Assembly: GCA_963691705.1 (NCBI GenBank)
Contig: OY829542.1
Coordinates: 45,629,105 to 45,693,104, forward strand
From: Viola odorata
Lineage: Eukaryota; Streptophyta; Magnoliopsida; Malpighiales; Violaceae
Length of the DNA stretch: 64,000 nt
Direction: 5' to 3'
Part shown: in pieces, positions 1 through 9,617 of the stretch
How positions within the stretch are numbered: the stretch's first letter is position 1
Layout: each line of letters begins with the position of its first letter
Position numbers and translations under genes: made by a program
Notes under the pieces: model-generated
What the model was told of the DNA's origin: nothing
Database searches by the model: none
Seen by the model: only the letters and a program-made list of their open reading frames with translations

Positions 1-2
1 TC

Positions 3-3000
3 ACGCGCGGACCTGCCGACCATTCTGGACAATACAGGGGAGGAATCTCTATCCCCGAAGCAGTCCGCCAGCGTGGCGAGTACAAGGAGCCTTGGGATGA
101 TCGACGGGGAGATATAGTGAGAGATCCATCTCCTAGATACAGCGAGAGGTCTAGCAGCAGAAGTCGACGAGCTCGAACTCCAAGGAGCCGTAGTCGTTCT
201 CCTAGGAGACATCAGGAATATGACCCTCAAAATCCCAGATACGACGCTGAAATTCCACATCAGCGTCAGCCTCATAGGATCCCCGATGCTAACGCGGGTC
301 ATCTGTTCAGCTACCGTGTCAGGCATCACAGAGTCCATCGACATGTGAAACTCCCAGCAGAATCCTATGACGGCACAAAAGATCCCATTTCTCACCTCAA
401 TAAGGTGAAGGATTTCGTGCAATTCCAAACGCGCAGTGACGCAGCATTGTGTCAAATTTTCATAATGACGCTGTCAGGAGTGGCACGTCTATGGTTTGAG
501 GGGCTCCCCGCCGGGTCTATCGATAATTTTTCTCAGCTGGAAGAAAAATTTAAAAGTCGGTTTAGCACGGCTATTCCTATCAAAAAGTCAGCAGCTGCGC
601 TGTTCGATATCCATCGAAAACCACAAGAATCGCTGAACGATTTCTTAGGACGATTTGATCTTGAAATGTCCCTAACGCCGGGGGTCACTATCGATTTTGC
701 GATTGAGGCCCTGAAACGCAATTGTCGATATAGTAAACTGAAAGATACGCTAACGGTGGACCCCCCAACGACCCTGGATGCATTGAGGTTGAAAGCGCAT
801 AACTATGCGAGAATGGAAGAGGAAGAAAATAGAGAATGGATCCGAGGCATGCCGGCGGACCCATATGTGGCCCCTAACGTCTTGAACAGCAATGCCCCTG
901 ACGCTAAACCCACCGAGGATCCTGGGCAGCGGAAAGAACATAACACCAAGACCTCTAACCGGCAGAGAGACAATTTCTCAAAAGGTAGGTCTGGAGGATC
1001 CCCCACTCGGAAGCAAACGGACCCGCCAAAGGGCCGGATATACGATCCTGACCACCCATCTCTCATACTCCCAAGGGCGGAGATCTTAGCAATAGTCCAA
1101 CAGAGAAATCTGCCTATCCGTTACCCAGCTCCCATGAAACCAGGAGTAATCATGGGAGGAAGAGAAAATGCATACTGCAAATTCCATAAGGTCAAGGGGC
1201 ACTCAACGGATGTATGCAGAGAGTTAAAATCGGCTATAGAGCGATTGGTCGAAGAGGGCTGCCTTGGGGAATTTGCCACAAAGGCCAGGGAGGAAGCCAG
1301 AAACAACCCAACTGGAAATACAACTGAGCAGAGGCAAGCGCCCTCGCACGCTACAGGGGCTAACGCAGTTCCCCTCGGGCCAAATAGAGAAGCGCTCGCT
1401 ATCGATAGCGACCAAATGCCCATGATAAATATCATTGCAGGAGGAGCACCCTATTGCGAGGAAATTACGCCGCAAACGCCTAACCCGGGAGAAAAGCGCA
1501 AACGGGAGAACGCGCAAATGAAAATCGAGGCGATAAACGCCTTAGACAGAATGATATTGTCTTTCTCAGAGGAGGATGAAAAAGGCATCGTTTTCCCGCA
1601 TAATGACGCGATGGTTGTGACGCCCGTCATTGGAAGTCATGGGGTAAGAAGGACCCTTGTCGATAACGGGAGTGCAGTGAATCTATTTTCATTAGAAGCG
1701 TACAACTTGATGAAACGACCTGACGGTGAGCTATCGCCTTGCATGAGGCCTATCATTGGGATCGATGGAGTACCAATTCCGGTAGCCGGAATAACATCCC
1801 TGCCGGTGTACTTCCGAGAAGACACATCCAAACGCTCCGAAGAGCTACTATTTCTGGTTGTAGACCTAACGTTACCGTATAACGCCATTTTGGGGCGACC
1901 ATTCCTTAATCGTTTTGGAGTGGCCATATCTCAAAAACACCTGCGGATGAAATATCCCTCATGGGACGGCGTGGTCTCAATCAAAGGGGACCAAAAGTTG
2001 GCAGCCGAATGCTACTTACTTATGACTCAAAGGAGTTGTGATCACTACGTTTGCGTGGTAGACGATCCTTTCGATGATAAAGAAGAAAAGCGCACTCAGC
2101 CGCTAGATCAGATGGTATCAATCCCTATCGGCAAGGATAGTGAAACGAATCTCTTAGCCAGTGAGAAACTAAGCCTTGAAGAGAACGCGCAATTAATCCG
2201 GCTGTTGAGAAAATGCAAGGGAGAGTTTGCGTGGAAACCAGCGGACATGCCCGGAATCTCTCGGGAAGTCGCGGAACATCGGCTGAACGTTAGTCCTGAC
2301 GCCAAGCCTGTTCAGCAAAGGCGACGTGCCTTTTCATCGGAAAAGATAGCAGCCATCGAAAAGGAGTTGCTAAAGCTCACAGAGGCGGGGTTCATTCGAG
2401 AAGTCCAGTACCCGACCTGGCTAGCTAATCCTGTCTTAGTCCCAAAGCCTAATGGGGATTGGCGCATGTGCATCGACTTTACTGACCTAAATAATGCCTG
2501 TCCCAAGGACTGCTATCCCCTTCCGCGAATAGATCAGTTAGTCGATCAAACCGCTGGGTATGCTTATCTAAGCTCCCTAGATGCGAATTCCGGATATCAC
2601 CAAATCCCTATGGCCGTAGAGGACGAAGAAAAAACTGCCTTCATTACTCCTAGAGCTACATACTGCTATACTGCAATGCCGTTTGGGCTAAAGAATGCTG
2701 GTGCAACATTTCAGCGAATGGCAAACAAAGTTTTTGAAAATCAAATCGGGAGAAATGTAGAGGCCTACGTAGACGACATCCTGATCAAAAGTCGGAGTTT
2801 CAGAGAGCACCTCGCTGACTTGCAAGAAGTTTTCAATGTGATGAGAAAACACAAGATGAAGTTAAACCCGCGGAAGTGCATGTTCGCATTCCAAACGGGA
2901 AAATTCCTAGGCTATGTGGTCAGCCAGAAGGGCATCCAACCCAACCCGTCAAAGATAAAAGCCATCCAGGATATGATATCCCCGCGAACTGTCAAAGAGA

Positions 3001-5318
3001 TACAGAAGTTAACCGGGCGCATCATTGCGTTGGGGCGATTCATATCTAAGCAAGGCGAGAGATGTTTGCCTTTCTTCAAAGTCATCCGCAACGAGGCTCC
3101 TTTCGGATGGACAGAGGAATGTGAGAAAGCGTTTGCAGGACTAAAAGCTTACCTGTCATCAGATTTAGTGCTGACGAGGCCTGAGCCCGGCGATGAATTA
3201 TATCTATATTTGGGAATAGCTGACGAGGTAGTCAACGCCGTCCTTGTGCGAAGTGAAGGGCACGTGCATCGTCCTGTATTCTTCGTGAGTCACATATTGA
3301 AAGATGCCGAACTGCGATATGCTCCTATCGAGAAGATAGCACTCGCTCTAGTGCAAGCCACGAGAAAGATGGATCGATACTTCCAAGCCCACCCCGTCAT
3401 TGTACTCACGGACCAGCCGTTGAGGAGAATCTTCAGAAAACCTGAATCTTCAGGAAGAATGCTAATTTGGGCTATCGAGCTCGAACAATACGGGCTGCAA
3501 TACAAAGCTAGACCAGCCGTTAAGGCCCAAGCGTTAGCCGACTTTATAGCTGAGTGCACATTCACAAAGGACACAAAGACAGATTTATTGGAGGAAGAAG
3601 CAGAAAGTCCATGCCTACCGTCACCGGAGACATATACAGATACGTGGATCATCCACGTGGATGGAGCAAAAAATCAAGAATTAGCTGGCGCAGGAGTTTT
3701 CTTAGTTGGACCAAACGGCCTGGAGATACGATACGCCATCAGAATCCTGCAGCCATTGTCCAACAATGCGGTTGAATACGAAGCGCTGCTGGCAGGACTC
3801 AGAATTGGAAACAGTTTCTCTATCGGAACCACTCCCGGTGGGGAGAAGGAAGACAGAACACGTTTAAAAATCCGAGGAGATTCCAAGCTAATAATGGATC
3901 AGGTTCTGGGGAACTCCCAGGCCAGAGAACCCATCATGGCCCAATACTTAGCCAAAGTGAAGCATGAGCTGTCAAAAATACAAGAAAAATGCACCCTGGT
4001 CACCTTTGAGCACATTCCTAGAGAAAACAATGAAGAGGCCGATAGCCTCGCCAAGATGGCAGCCAATCCAGAAGCCAAAGTACCCAGTGACGCGCGCTAT
4101 GGAGAACTGCCTACACCTTCTTTCATGGAAGAGCAGGCATCGCTCTGTGTGGAAGAAATGGAAAATGATTGGAGGATCCCAGTAATAGAATATCTTAAAC
4201 ATGATAAACTACCGGGAGACCATACAGAGAGGAAGAAAGTCCTAAAACGGGCAGCACGATGCACATATTATAACGGAGAGTTAATACGAAGATGTTTCTC
4301 CCATCCGACCGCTAAATGCATAACGGAGCAAGAAGGCTTACATGTGTTACGTGAAATTCACGAAGGGATATGTGACATGCACATTGCTAGTGACACCCTG
4401 GCAGCCCAAGTCTTTCGGTCGGGATTTTACTGGCCCACCATTCGACGAGACTGTCATAACTTCGTGAGAACCTGTCAGAAATGCCAAGAATATGCTAAGA
4501 TTCCTCGAAAACCTGCTGTGCCAATTTCAGAAATAGTCGCACCGTGCCCGTTTGCAAAATGGGGGATTGACATCCTGGGCCCGTTTCCAAAGGCTAGATC
4601 TCAGTTAAAATTCGTGGTCGTAGCGGTAGACTACTTCACAAAGTGGGCCGAAGCTGAGGCGTTAGCCACCATTACCACCGAAAAAATTTGGCGTTTCTTC
4701 AAACACCAAGTCATCATGCGATTTGGAGTACCACGCGTGCTAGTTAGCGACAACGGGACACAATTTACGAGCAAGTTCTTCAGGGATCAATGTGCAGAGT
4801 TCCAGATAGAGCAAAGATTCTCCTCTGTGGCACATCCCCAAACCAACGGCCAGACGGAAGTAACTAACCGTAGTATCCTTAGTGGCATCAAAAGAAACTT
4901 GGAAGGATCCAAGAAGAAATGGCCAGACGAATTGCCATATGTACTATGGGCCTACCGCATGACTGTCAAGGCCAGCACGGGAGAGACCCCGTTCGCATTA
5001 GCATTCGGAACCGAAGCTGTCACACCAGTCGAGATTGGCATGATGAGCCTCCGGGTGGCTCACTTCAAAGAAGAAAACAATGAAGAAAGGTTACGAGTTA
5101 ACCTCGATACTCTACCAGAAACACACGAGGAAACCCTCCTGAAAACCCTGCACTACAAAAGGAAAATGGCACAATATCACAACCGGCAAGTGAGGGAGCG
5201 ATTGCTCAAAACTGGAGATTTAGTGCTCAGAGACAGACGGGCAGCAGGACAACGTATGGGAAAGCTCAGCCCAAACTGGGATGGACCGTATCGTGTCACC
5301 CGCATTGTGGGAAAATGA
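3..5318 (+). CDS. gag-pol polyprotein (left-truncated by window; ends at a premature TGA)
   Basis: The frame is open from base 3, so the apparent start at 117 (GTG) is not the real start and gag continues upstream of the window. Order seen: a Ser/Arg-rich N-terminal stretch (120-210); a retrotransposon gag domain (about 340-830); a pepsin-like protease with the active-site motif DNGS near 1661; reverse transcriptase (about 2390-2900) with YVDD near 2765; RNase H (about 3130-3570); a second RNase H (about 3640-4070) with the D, E, D, D pattern in HVDGA, EYEALL, RGDSK and EADSL; the integrase H2C2 zinc finger (4357-4495); and the integrase core with WGIDILG, VSDNGTQF and the glutamate of NGQTEV. 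TGA at 5316-5318 interrupts the conserved integrase C-terminal region. The same frame stays open to a TAG at 5418, so the last roughly 33 codons are cut off. Otherwise no stop or shift is seen. Confidence 0.93.
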   Translation, partial: TRGPADHSGQYRGGISIPEAVRQRGEYKEPWDDRRGDIVRDPSPRYSERSSSRSRRARTPRSRSRSPRRHQEYDPQNPRYDAEIPHQRQPHRIPDANAGHLFSYRVRHHRVHRHVKLPAESYDGTKDPISHLNKVKDFVQFQTRSDAALCQIFIMTLSGVARLWFEGLPAGSIDNFSQLEEKFKSRFSTAIPIKKSAAALFDIHRKPQESLNDFLGRFDLEMSLTPGVTIDFAIEALKRNCRYSKLKDTLTVDPPTTLDALRLKAHNYARMEEEENREWIRGMPADPYVAPNVLNSNAPDAKPTEDPGQRKEHNTKTSNRQRDNFSKGRSGGSPTRKQTDPPKGRIYDPDHPSLILPRAEILAIVQQRNLPIRYPAPMKPGVIMGGRENAYCKFHKVKGHSTDVCRELKSAIERLVEEGCLGEFATKAREEARNNPTGNTTEQRQAPSHATGANAVPLGPNREALAIDSDQMPMINIIAGGAPYCEEITPQTPNPGEKRKRENAQMKIEAINALDRMILSFSEEDEKGIVFPHNDAMVVTPVIGSHGVRRTLVDNGSAVNLFSLEAYNLMKRPDGELSPCMRPIIGIDGVPIPVAGITSLPVYFREDTSKRSEELLFLVVDLTLPYNAILGRPFLNRFGVAISQKHLRMKYPSWDGVVSIKGDQKLAAECYLLMTQRSCDHYVCVVDDPFDDKEEKRTQPLDQMVSIPIGKDSETNLLASEKLSLEENAQLIRLLRKCKGEFAWKPADMPGISREVAEHRLNVSPDAKPVQQRRRAFSSEKIAAIEKELLKLTEAGFIREVQYPTWLANPVLVPKPNGDWRMCIDFTDLNNACPKDCYPLPRIDQLVDQTAGYAYLSSLDANSGYHQIPMAVEDEEKTAFITPRATYCYTAMPFGLKNAGATFQRMANKVFENQIGRNVEAYVDDILIKSRSFREHLADLQEVFNVMRKHKMKLNPRKCMFAFQTGKFLGYVVSQKGIQPNPSKIKAIQDMISPRTVKEIQKLTGRIIALGRFISKQGERCLPFFKVIRNEAPFGWTEECEKAFAGLKAYLSSDLVLTRPEPGDELYLYLGIADEVVNAVLVRSEGHVHRPVFFVSHILKDAELRYAPIEKIALALVQATRKMDRYFQAHPVIVLTDQPLRRIFRKPESSGRMLIWAIELEQYGLQYKARPAVKAQALADFIAECTFTKDTKTDLLEEEAESPCLPSPETYTDTWIIHVDGAKNQELAGAGVFLVGPNGLEIRYAIRILQPLSNNAVEYEALLAGLRIGNSFSIGTTPGGEKEDRTRLKIRGDSKLIMDQVLGNSQAREPIMAQYLAKVKHELSKIQEKCTLVTFEHIPRENNEEADSLAKMAANPEAKVPSDARYGELPTPSFMEEQASLCVEEMENDWRIPVIEYLKHDKLPGDHTERKKVLKRAARCTYYNGELIRRCFSHPTAKCITEQEGLHVLREIHEGICDMHIASDTLAAQVFRSGFYWPTIRRDCHNFVRTCQKCQEYAKIPRKPAVPISEIVAPCPFAKWGIDILGPFPKARSQLKFVVVAVDYFTKWAEAEALATITTEKIWRFFKHQVIMRFGVPRVLVSDNGTQFTSKFFRDQCAEFQIEQRFSSVAHPQTNGQTEVTNRSILSGIKRNLEGSKKKWPDELPYVLWAYRMTVKASTGETPFALAFGTEAVTPVEIGMMSLRVAHFKEENNEERLRVNLDTLPETHEETLLKTLHYKRKMAQYHNRQVRERLLKTGDLVLRDRRAAGQRMGKLSPNWDGPYRVTRIVGK

Positions 5319-5433
5319 GCATACCATCTGGAAACGCTCGAGGGAACACCCCTGCAAAACTCTTGGAACATCGCTCGGATGGACCGTATCGTGCGTTTGC
5401 TATTGGTAATATGCAGGTAGCGAAGAATGCCAG

Positions 5434-5910
5434 GGGTGAAAATCCTATCCTTGTGATGGCTGGTCTTGATCAGACAACTCATTAAGACGAGACACGCCCT
5501 GGCATAACAAGGCGTTTGGGAGTGAAAATCCTATCCTTGTGGTAACCGTGCTCACATAGACGACCCATTAAGACGAGGCACGACCCCAAACGGCTCCCCG
5601 GAGTGAAAATCCTATCCTTGCGGCAACCGTGCTCACATAGACGGCCCGTTAAGATGAGGCACGCCCCGAAATCCTTGGGAGTGAAATCTTATTCTTATGG
5701 TAACCTCATAAGGAGAGGCACGCCCCAAGGAGAGACCAACTCCGTCCTGGAAGTGAAAATCCTATCCTTGTGGTAACCGTGCTCACATAGATGGCCCATA
5801 GAGACGAGGCACGATTCCACGGACGCGAGGTACAACGCTTGGGGGTGAAAAGTCCTATCCTTGTGATGGCTGGTCCTGATCAGACAGCTTACTAAGACGA
5901 GGCACTCCCC
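5434..5910 (+). repeat. diverged tandem repeat, about six units of 70-90 bp
   Basis: A core reading gtgaaaatcctatccttgtg recurs at about 5436, 5521, 5602, 5681, 5752 and 5846. Most copies are followed by a conserved stretch with gctcacatagac and ttaagacgaggcacg. Unit lengths vary and unit four (5681) is degraded. The array lies just after pol. No open frame crosses it. Confidence 0.85.
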
Positions 5911-5913
5911 AAA

Positions 5914-6298
5914 GCCTATCTGTGGCGAAAGGAAACAAAGACATCCCAACTAGTAGCCGCGCGGTTGATACCCGGTGAAGCGATGTTGGAGCCTATCTGT
6001 GGCAAAAGGAAACAAAGACATCCCAACTAGTAGCCGCGCGGTTGATACCCGGTGAAGCGATGTTGGAGCCTATCTGTGGCGAAAGGAAACAAAGACATCC
6101 CAACTAGTAGCCGCGCGGTTGATACCCGGTGAAGCGATGTTGGAGCCTATCTGTGGCGAAAGGAAACAAAGACATCCCAACTAGTAGCCGCGCGGTTGAT
6201 ACCCGGCGAAGCGATGTTGGAGCCTATCTCTGGCAAAAAGAAACAAAGAAATCCTAACTAGTAGCCGGGCGGTTGATACCCGGTGAAACGATGACGGA
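5914..6298 (+). repeat. 77-bp tandem repeat, five units
   Basis: Units start with gcctatctgtggc at 5914, 5991, 6068, 6145 and 6222, an exact 77-bp period. The first four units are nearly identical and the fifth carries several changes. The array adjoins the older 80-bp array and precedes the antisense genes. It is non-coding on both strands as far as I can see. Confidence 0.95.
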
Positions 6299-6683
6299 AA
6301 GGTGACTATACTGCAACAACAACGTTGAGACAGATGTAAAGCCTCCTCTGACAACGAGGGACAGCAGGAATATAAGTACAGCAGATGCGGAAGCAACGCT
6401 GATTTACACTCAGAGAGACTATCGAAGGATATAATGGACATGCTACTTGAATACAGCTGATGACAAGCTAACGGGATACAACGCGAAACTATGCGTCTGT
6501 GGAAACCTAACGCCAAACGTCCCGTGCGGACAAGTGATCAAACGGCATTATGAAGAAAAGCAGATAAAAAACTTCTATCCAAAAAGAGTGGATTAGCCAA
6601 GTCAAGGCCCATATTGTTTGAAGTACAAAATATAGATGGTCCCATCAGCCAGAAAAATGTAAAACATCTAAACAACAAAAGGT
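6299..6683. other. spacer between tandem repeats and antisense gene A
   Basis: I see no convincing gene. It would be the 3' untranslated region of antisense gene A. The short minus-strand frames here have no family features. Confidence 0.5.
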
Positions 6684-8972
6684 CTAAAGATTGGGCGGCG
6701 CGTTGACCCCTTCTTGCTGAGCAGCCTTCCACTGATAGAAACCGCTATCAGTAATGGAGGAGGCTCTCTTGTCAAAATACGCGGAGAGATCTTCAATACG
6801 GAGCTCCTCAACTCCATAATGATGCATCACGGCTTCTGACATGATTCCCCCACCCTGCTCAAAGTACCAACGGTTCTTCTCAGCGTTAAGGGAGGAATCG
6901 GCAGAAAGCTCAACATTCCTCTGTCTCTCCAGACGCAGGCTATCCTCCTCCTGAGAGAGGCGTAAGGCCAGATCAGCACGTTGTCTCTTCTCCTCCTCCA
7001 AAGCTAACTTAGCGGCCTCCAACTCTTGTTTGACCGCGATAGCCTCTCCCCGAGCAGTCTCCATACCTTCATTGGCAGCAACAAGGGCATTTTCAAGACG
7101 CTGTCGCTCTTCCAACAGCCTGTTTATCTCTCCTCGCCCGTTAGCTGCAGCTCTGGCATTCTCTTCATCCATATAGTGAAGATGGCAAAGTATGGAAAAC
7201 GCCTGAGAGCGAAGGAAATTGATACGTCCCTGCTCGCCCCGAGCCACGAAGGCATCCCTCTCTCTTGGAAGAGACAAAATCTCTGCTACCAGATAAGCGG
7301 TAGAGGAAATCACGGCCTCATGATCAACATCAGCAGGAAACTGCAGAATACTGTCCCTAAAGGAGCGCAAGCTAACGTGATGAGTCGGCATGAGAGGAGG
7401 ATCATAAGGAGAGATACCAGCCATTAAGGCAGGAGCGGGCCCACCCCTCACAATAGGTGGATGAGGCATCGGAACAAAGAACAACGCACCAGGAGAAGCT
7501 GGCCGGCTAGAGAGGCCTTCCGCGTTAGGCGTCGAGACCTCATTACCTCCGGGCACCTCAGGATTAAGGGCATCAGAATCATAGCCCGTCGGGGTGTGCG
7601 CGGAATGGATTGGAGAACCAAGAGGCACATGGGGTTGACCTCCAAAATCAACAGGTTCCGGTTGATCAGCAGATACACCCTCGCCCCCAAGGGCACTCGA
7701 ACTACGATTGGCGACCGAGGAAGAAGGACTATTCGGGAGATCATAGCGAGCCTTCTTCTGACGCTCGCGAAGGACATCAGCGATACCCATATCTCCTTGG
7801 GAGGTAGAAGGGACAGAAGCAACAACGACTTCCTAAATAACGCAGAACGTGATAAGGAAACGGTACAAAAAAGAAAGACTAAAGTTCTAAAAATGTTCAC
7901 CTGAGTGGTGGAGGATGCAAGAGGAATCCCAACAGGAATCGGTTCAACCGCAGCCTCTGAAGAGACAACGGTCTGGGACGAAACGGATGGGGCAGCACGT
8001 GCTTTCCGAGGCCGTTTCTGTCTTACAACCCGAGGGCCGGTAACGCTAGCGGTAGCAGTGGCCTCCCCTCCCTCAGCGTTAGCAGCAGCGGCAGCAGTAG
8101 CCCTAGCTTCAGCGACAACTTTCTTTTTCGCCTCCTGTTTCCTCCTCCTTCGGAAATACTCAGGCTCCCAACCAGGCGGAGGCACTGCACAATCACAAAA
8201 TGTTAGCGTTAGTACTTCTTGACAACGCAAAAGAAAAAATGTCAAACGCTCACCCTTCTTGCACTGTTCCACGGGCAACCCGTTGGCCACTTTTCGGGCA
8301 TCAACGCTAAAATCAAATTGAAGCAGCGTCTTCAACCAGCCATCCTCCGGGTCGGAAAGGGGTTTCCGATGACCCCAAGCCCCATCTTTAATTGTTTCGT
8401 TGAAGCCATCCCTCAACAACGGCTCAGGCAGATCAACAATAAAAAATTCCTCTTTCCAGTGAGGAATGGAAGACTCAATGCCCATTAGTTTCCAAGTAAA
8501 GGGCTTCAAGGAACCGTCTTCGTAGCGAGGTGATATCGATATCACCCCTTTACGGGGAATACAATTGGAAAATGTCATGAAACAACGCTAAGGTGGGAGA
8601 TTCTATTCCCTTGAAACGGCACAGTGCGGCAAAAGCACTAACAACGCAAATCGCGTTAGGACTCAACTGAGCCGGAGCCAAATCAGAATCAGCCAACAAC
8701 AACTTTACAAGCGGGTCAAGAGGGAGACGAAACCCATGATCGAAGAGCTTAGCATACAGCATTCTGCTATTTCCGGGCAAAATGTTGTTCGATCGGAGCG
8801 ATTCAGAAGCAGGATGCACGGGATATTCCTTGGGAAATCGTGCAGAAAACCCAGCAAGCCTACGGTTAATTAAAGGCAGTGTGTACAAAGAAGTGGGAGT
8901 GGTATCAATTACTTCTTCCCCGGAGGACCTTTGAGGATCTCCTTCTTCAGAGGATTTCTTAGTTCTAGCCAT
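6684..8972 (-). pseudogene. antisense retroelement gene A (gypsy-type 'Transposase_28'-like domain plus coiled coil), frameshifted
   Basis: Proposed exons on the minus strand: 8972-8254, 8184-7901 and 7832-6684. Introns of 69 and 68 nt have GTGAG/GCAG-type ends. ATG at 8972 follows a TATA-like box by about 110 bases. The N-terminal part resembles the plant domain annotated as putative gypsy-type transposon (Pfam Transposase_28), with a phrase like LLLADSDLAPAQLSPNA followed by an LF.DIF motif. The middle is Lys/Arg/Ala-rich, suggesting nuclear localisation. The C-terminal third is a long Glu/Arg/Leu coiled coil (about 7200-6850). Exon 1 has one base too many around 8553-8565: the first frame ends at TAA and the next begins without it, so this copy is broken. 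Gene B has the same layout and the same phase-1 first intron. The molecular role of this family is unknown to me. Confidence 0.72.
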
Positions 8973-8981
8973 GGTCAACAA

Positions 8982-9617
8982 GGAAGAAACAAAGAGAAAA
9001 GAAAAAGGATGTGTACCTTGTACCTTCGTGAAAGAGAATGCGAGGAGTCTTGAACCAGAAAGAGAGAGAGCGGCGCAAAGTATTTATCCAAAGATGAAAT
9101 AGCGTATAAGGGAAAGATGGAAAAAGAAAAAGGGGTAGAAGAAACAATAGATATAACCCTGAAAGGGCGACCAGTCAGCAGCAGACAAGTGGCGAAGCAA
9201 CACGTCATAAAGTAAGGCACGCGCCAGAAGGTGCAAATTTGAAATAAGGACGAAACGCCTCTGCATTTGCAACTCCCTAGGAGACGCTTGCTCCAAACGC
9301 CCCTCTGAGGAAGGACACGTGTCTTCTTTCATCATTACCCTTCAAGTCGCATTAAATGAGGGACAGAGGGATTGATTAAAAAAAAACAAAAAAAAAAAAA
9401 CATAAAAAGCAGCGCTGGCCTTGCCAAACGACACGATGGCACAAAAAGATAAAGAAGGAATAAACGGTAATATCATACAGTGCGACAAAGGATACAAAGC
9501 GTCAACATTATTACAGGAGAAACAATGTTCGAATGGTTTTCAAGAAATAAACAAAAGACAACAACAAGAAAAACAAGGAAAAGCCCAGCACCATCGCTAG
9601 CGTCAGACTTTCTCCCC
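8982..9617. other. spacer between antisense genes A and B
   Basis: It holds the presumed promoter and leader of gene A (right of 8972) and the 3' untranslated region of gene B (left of 9618). A poly(A)-rich stretch lies at 9379-9402. No further gene is seen. Confidence 0.5.
9081..9090 (-). promoter_or_regulatory. TATA-like box of antisense gene A
   Basis: On the minus strand the sequence reads TGGATAAATA, about 110 bases before the ATG at 8972. A pyrimidine-rich leader follows it. Spacing fits a TATA box; this is inferred from position only. Confidence 0.45.

Noticed and set aside
3..5318. Caulimovirus-type endogenous viral sequence
   Set aside because: An integrase core and two RNase H domains are present, and no movement protein; this is a Ty3 retrotransposon.
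5914..6298. CRISPR-like array
   Set aside because: The 77-bp units are directly adjoining without variable spacers; this is a plain tandem repeat in a plant retrotransposon.
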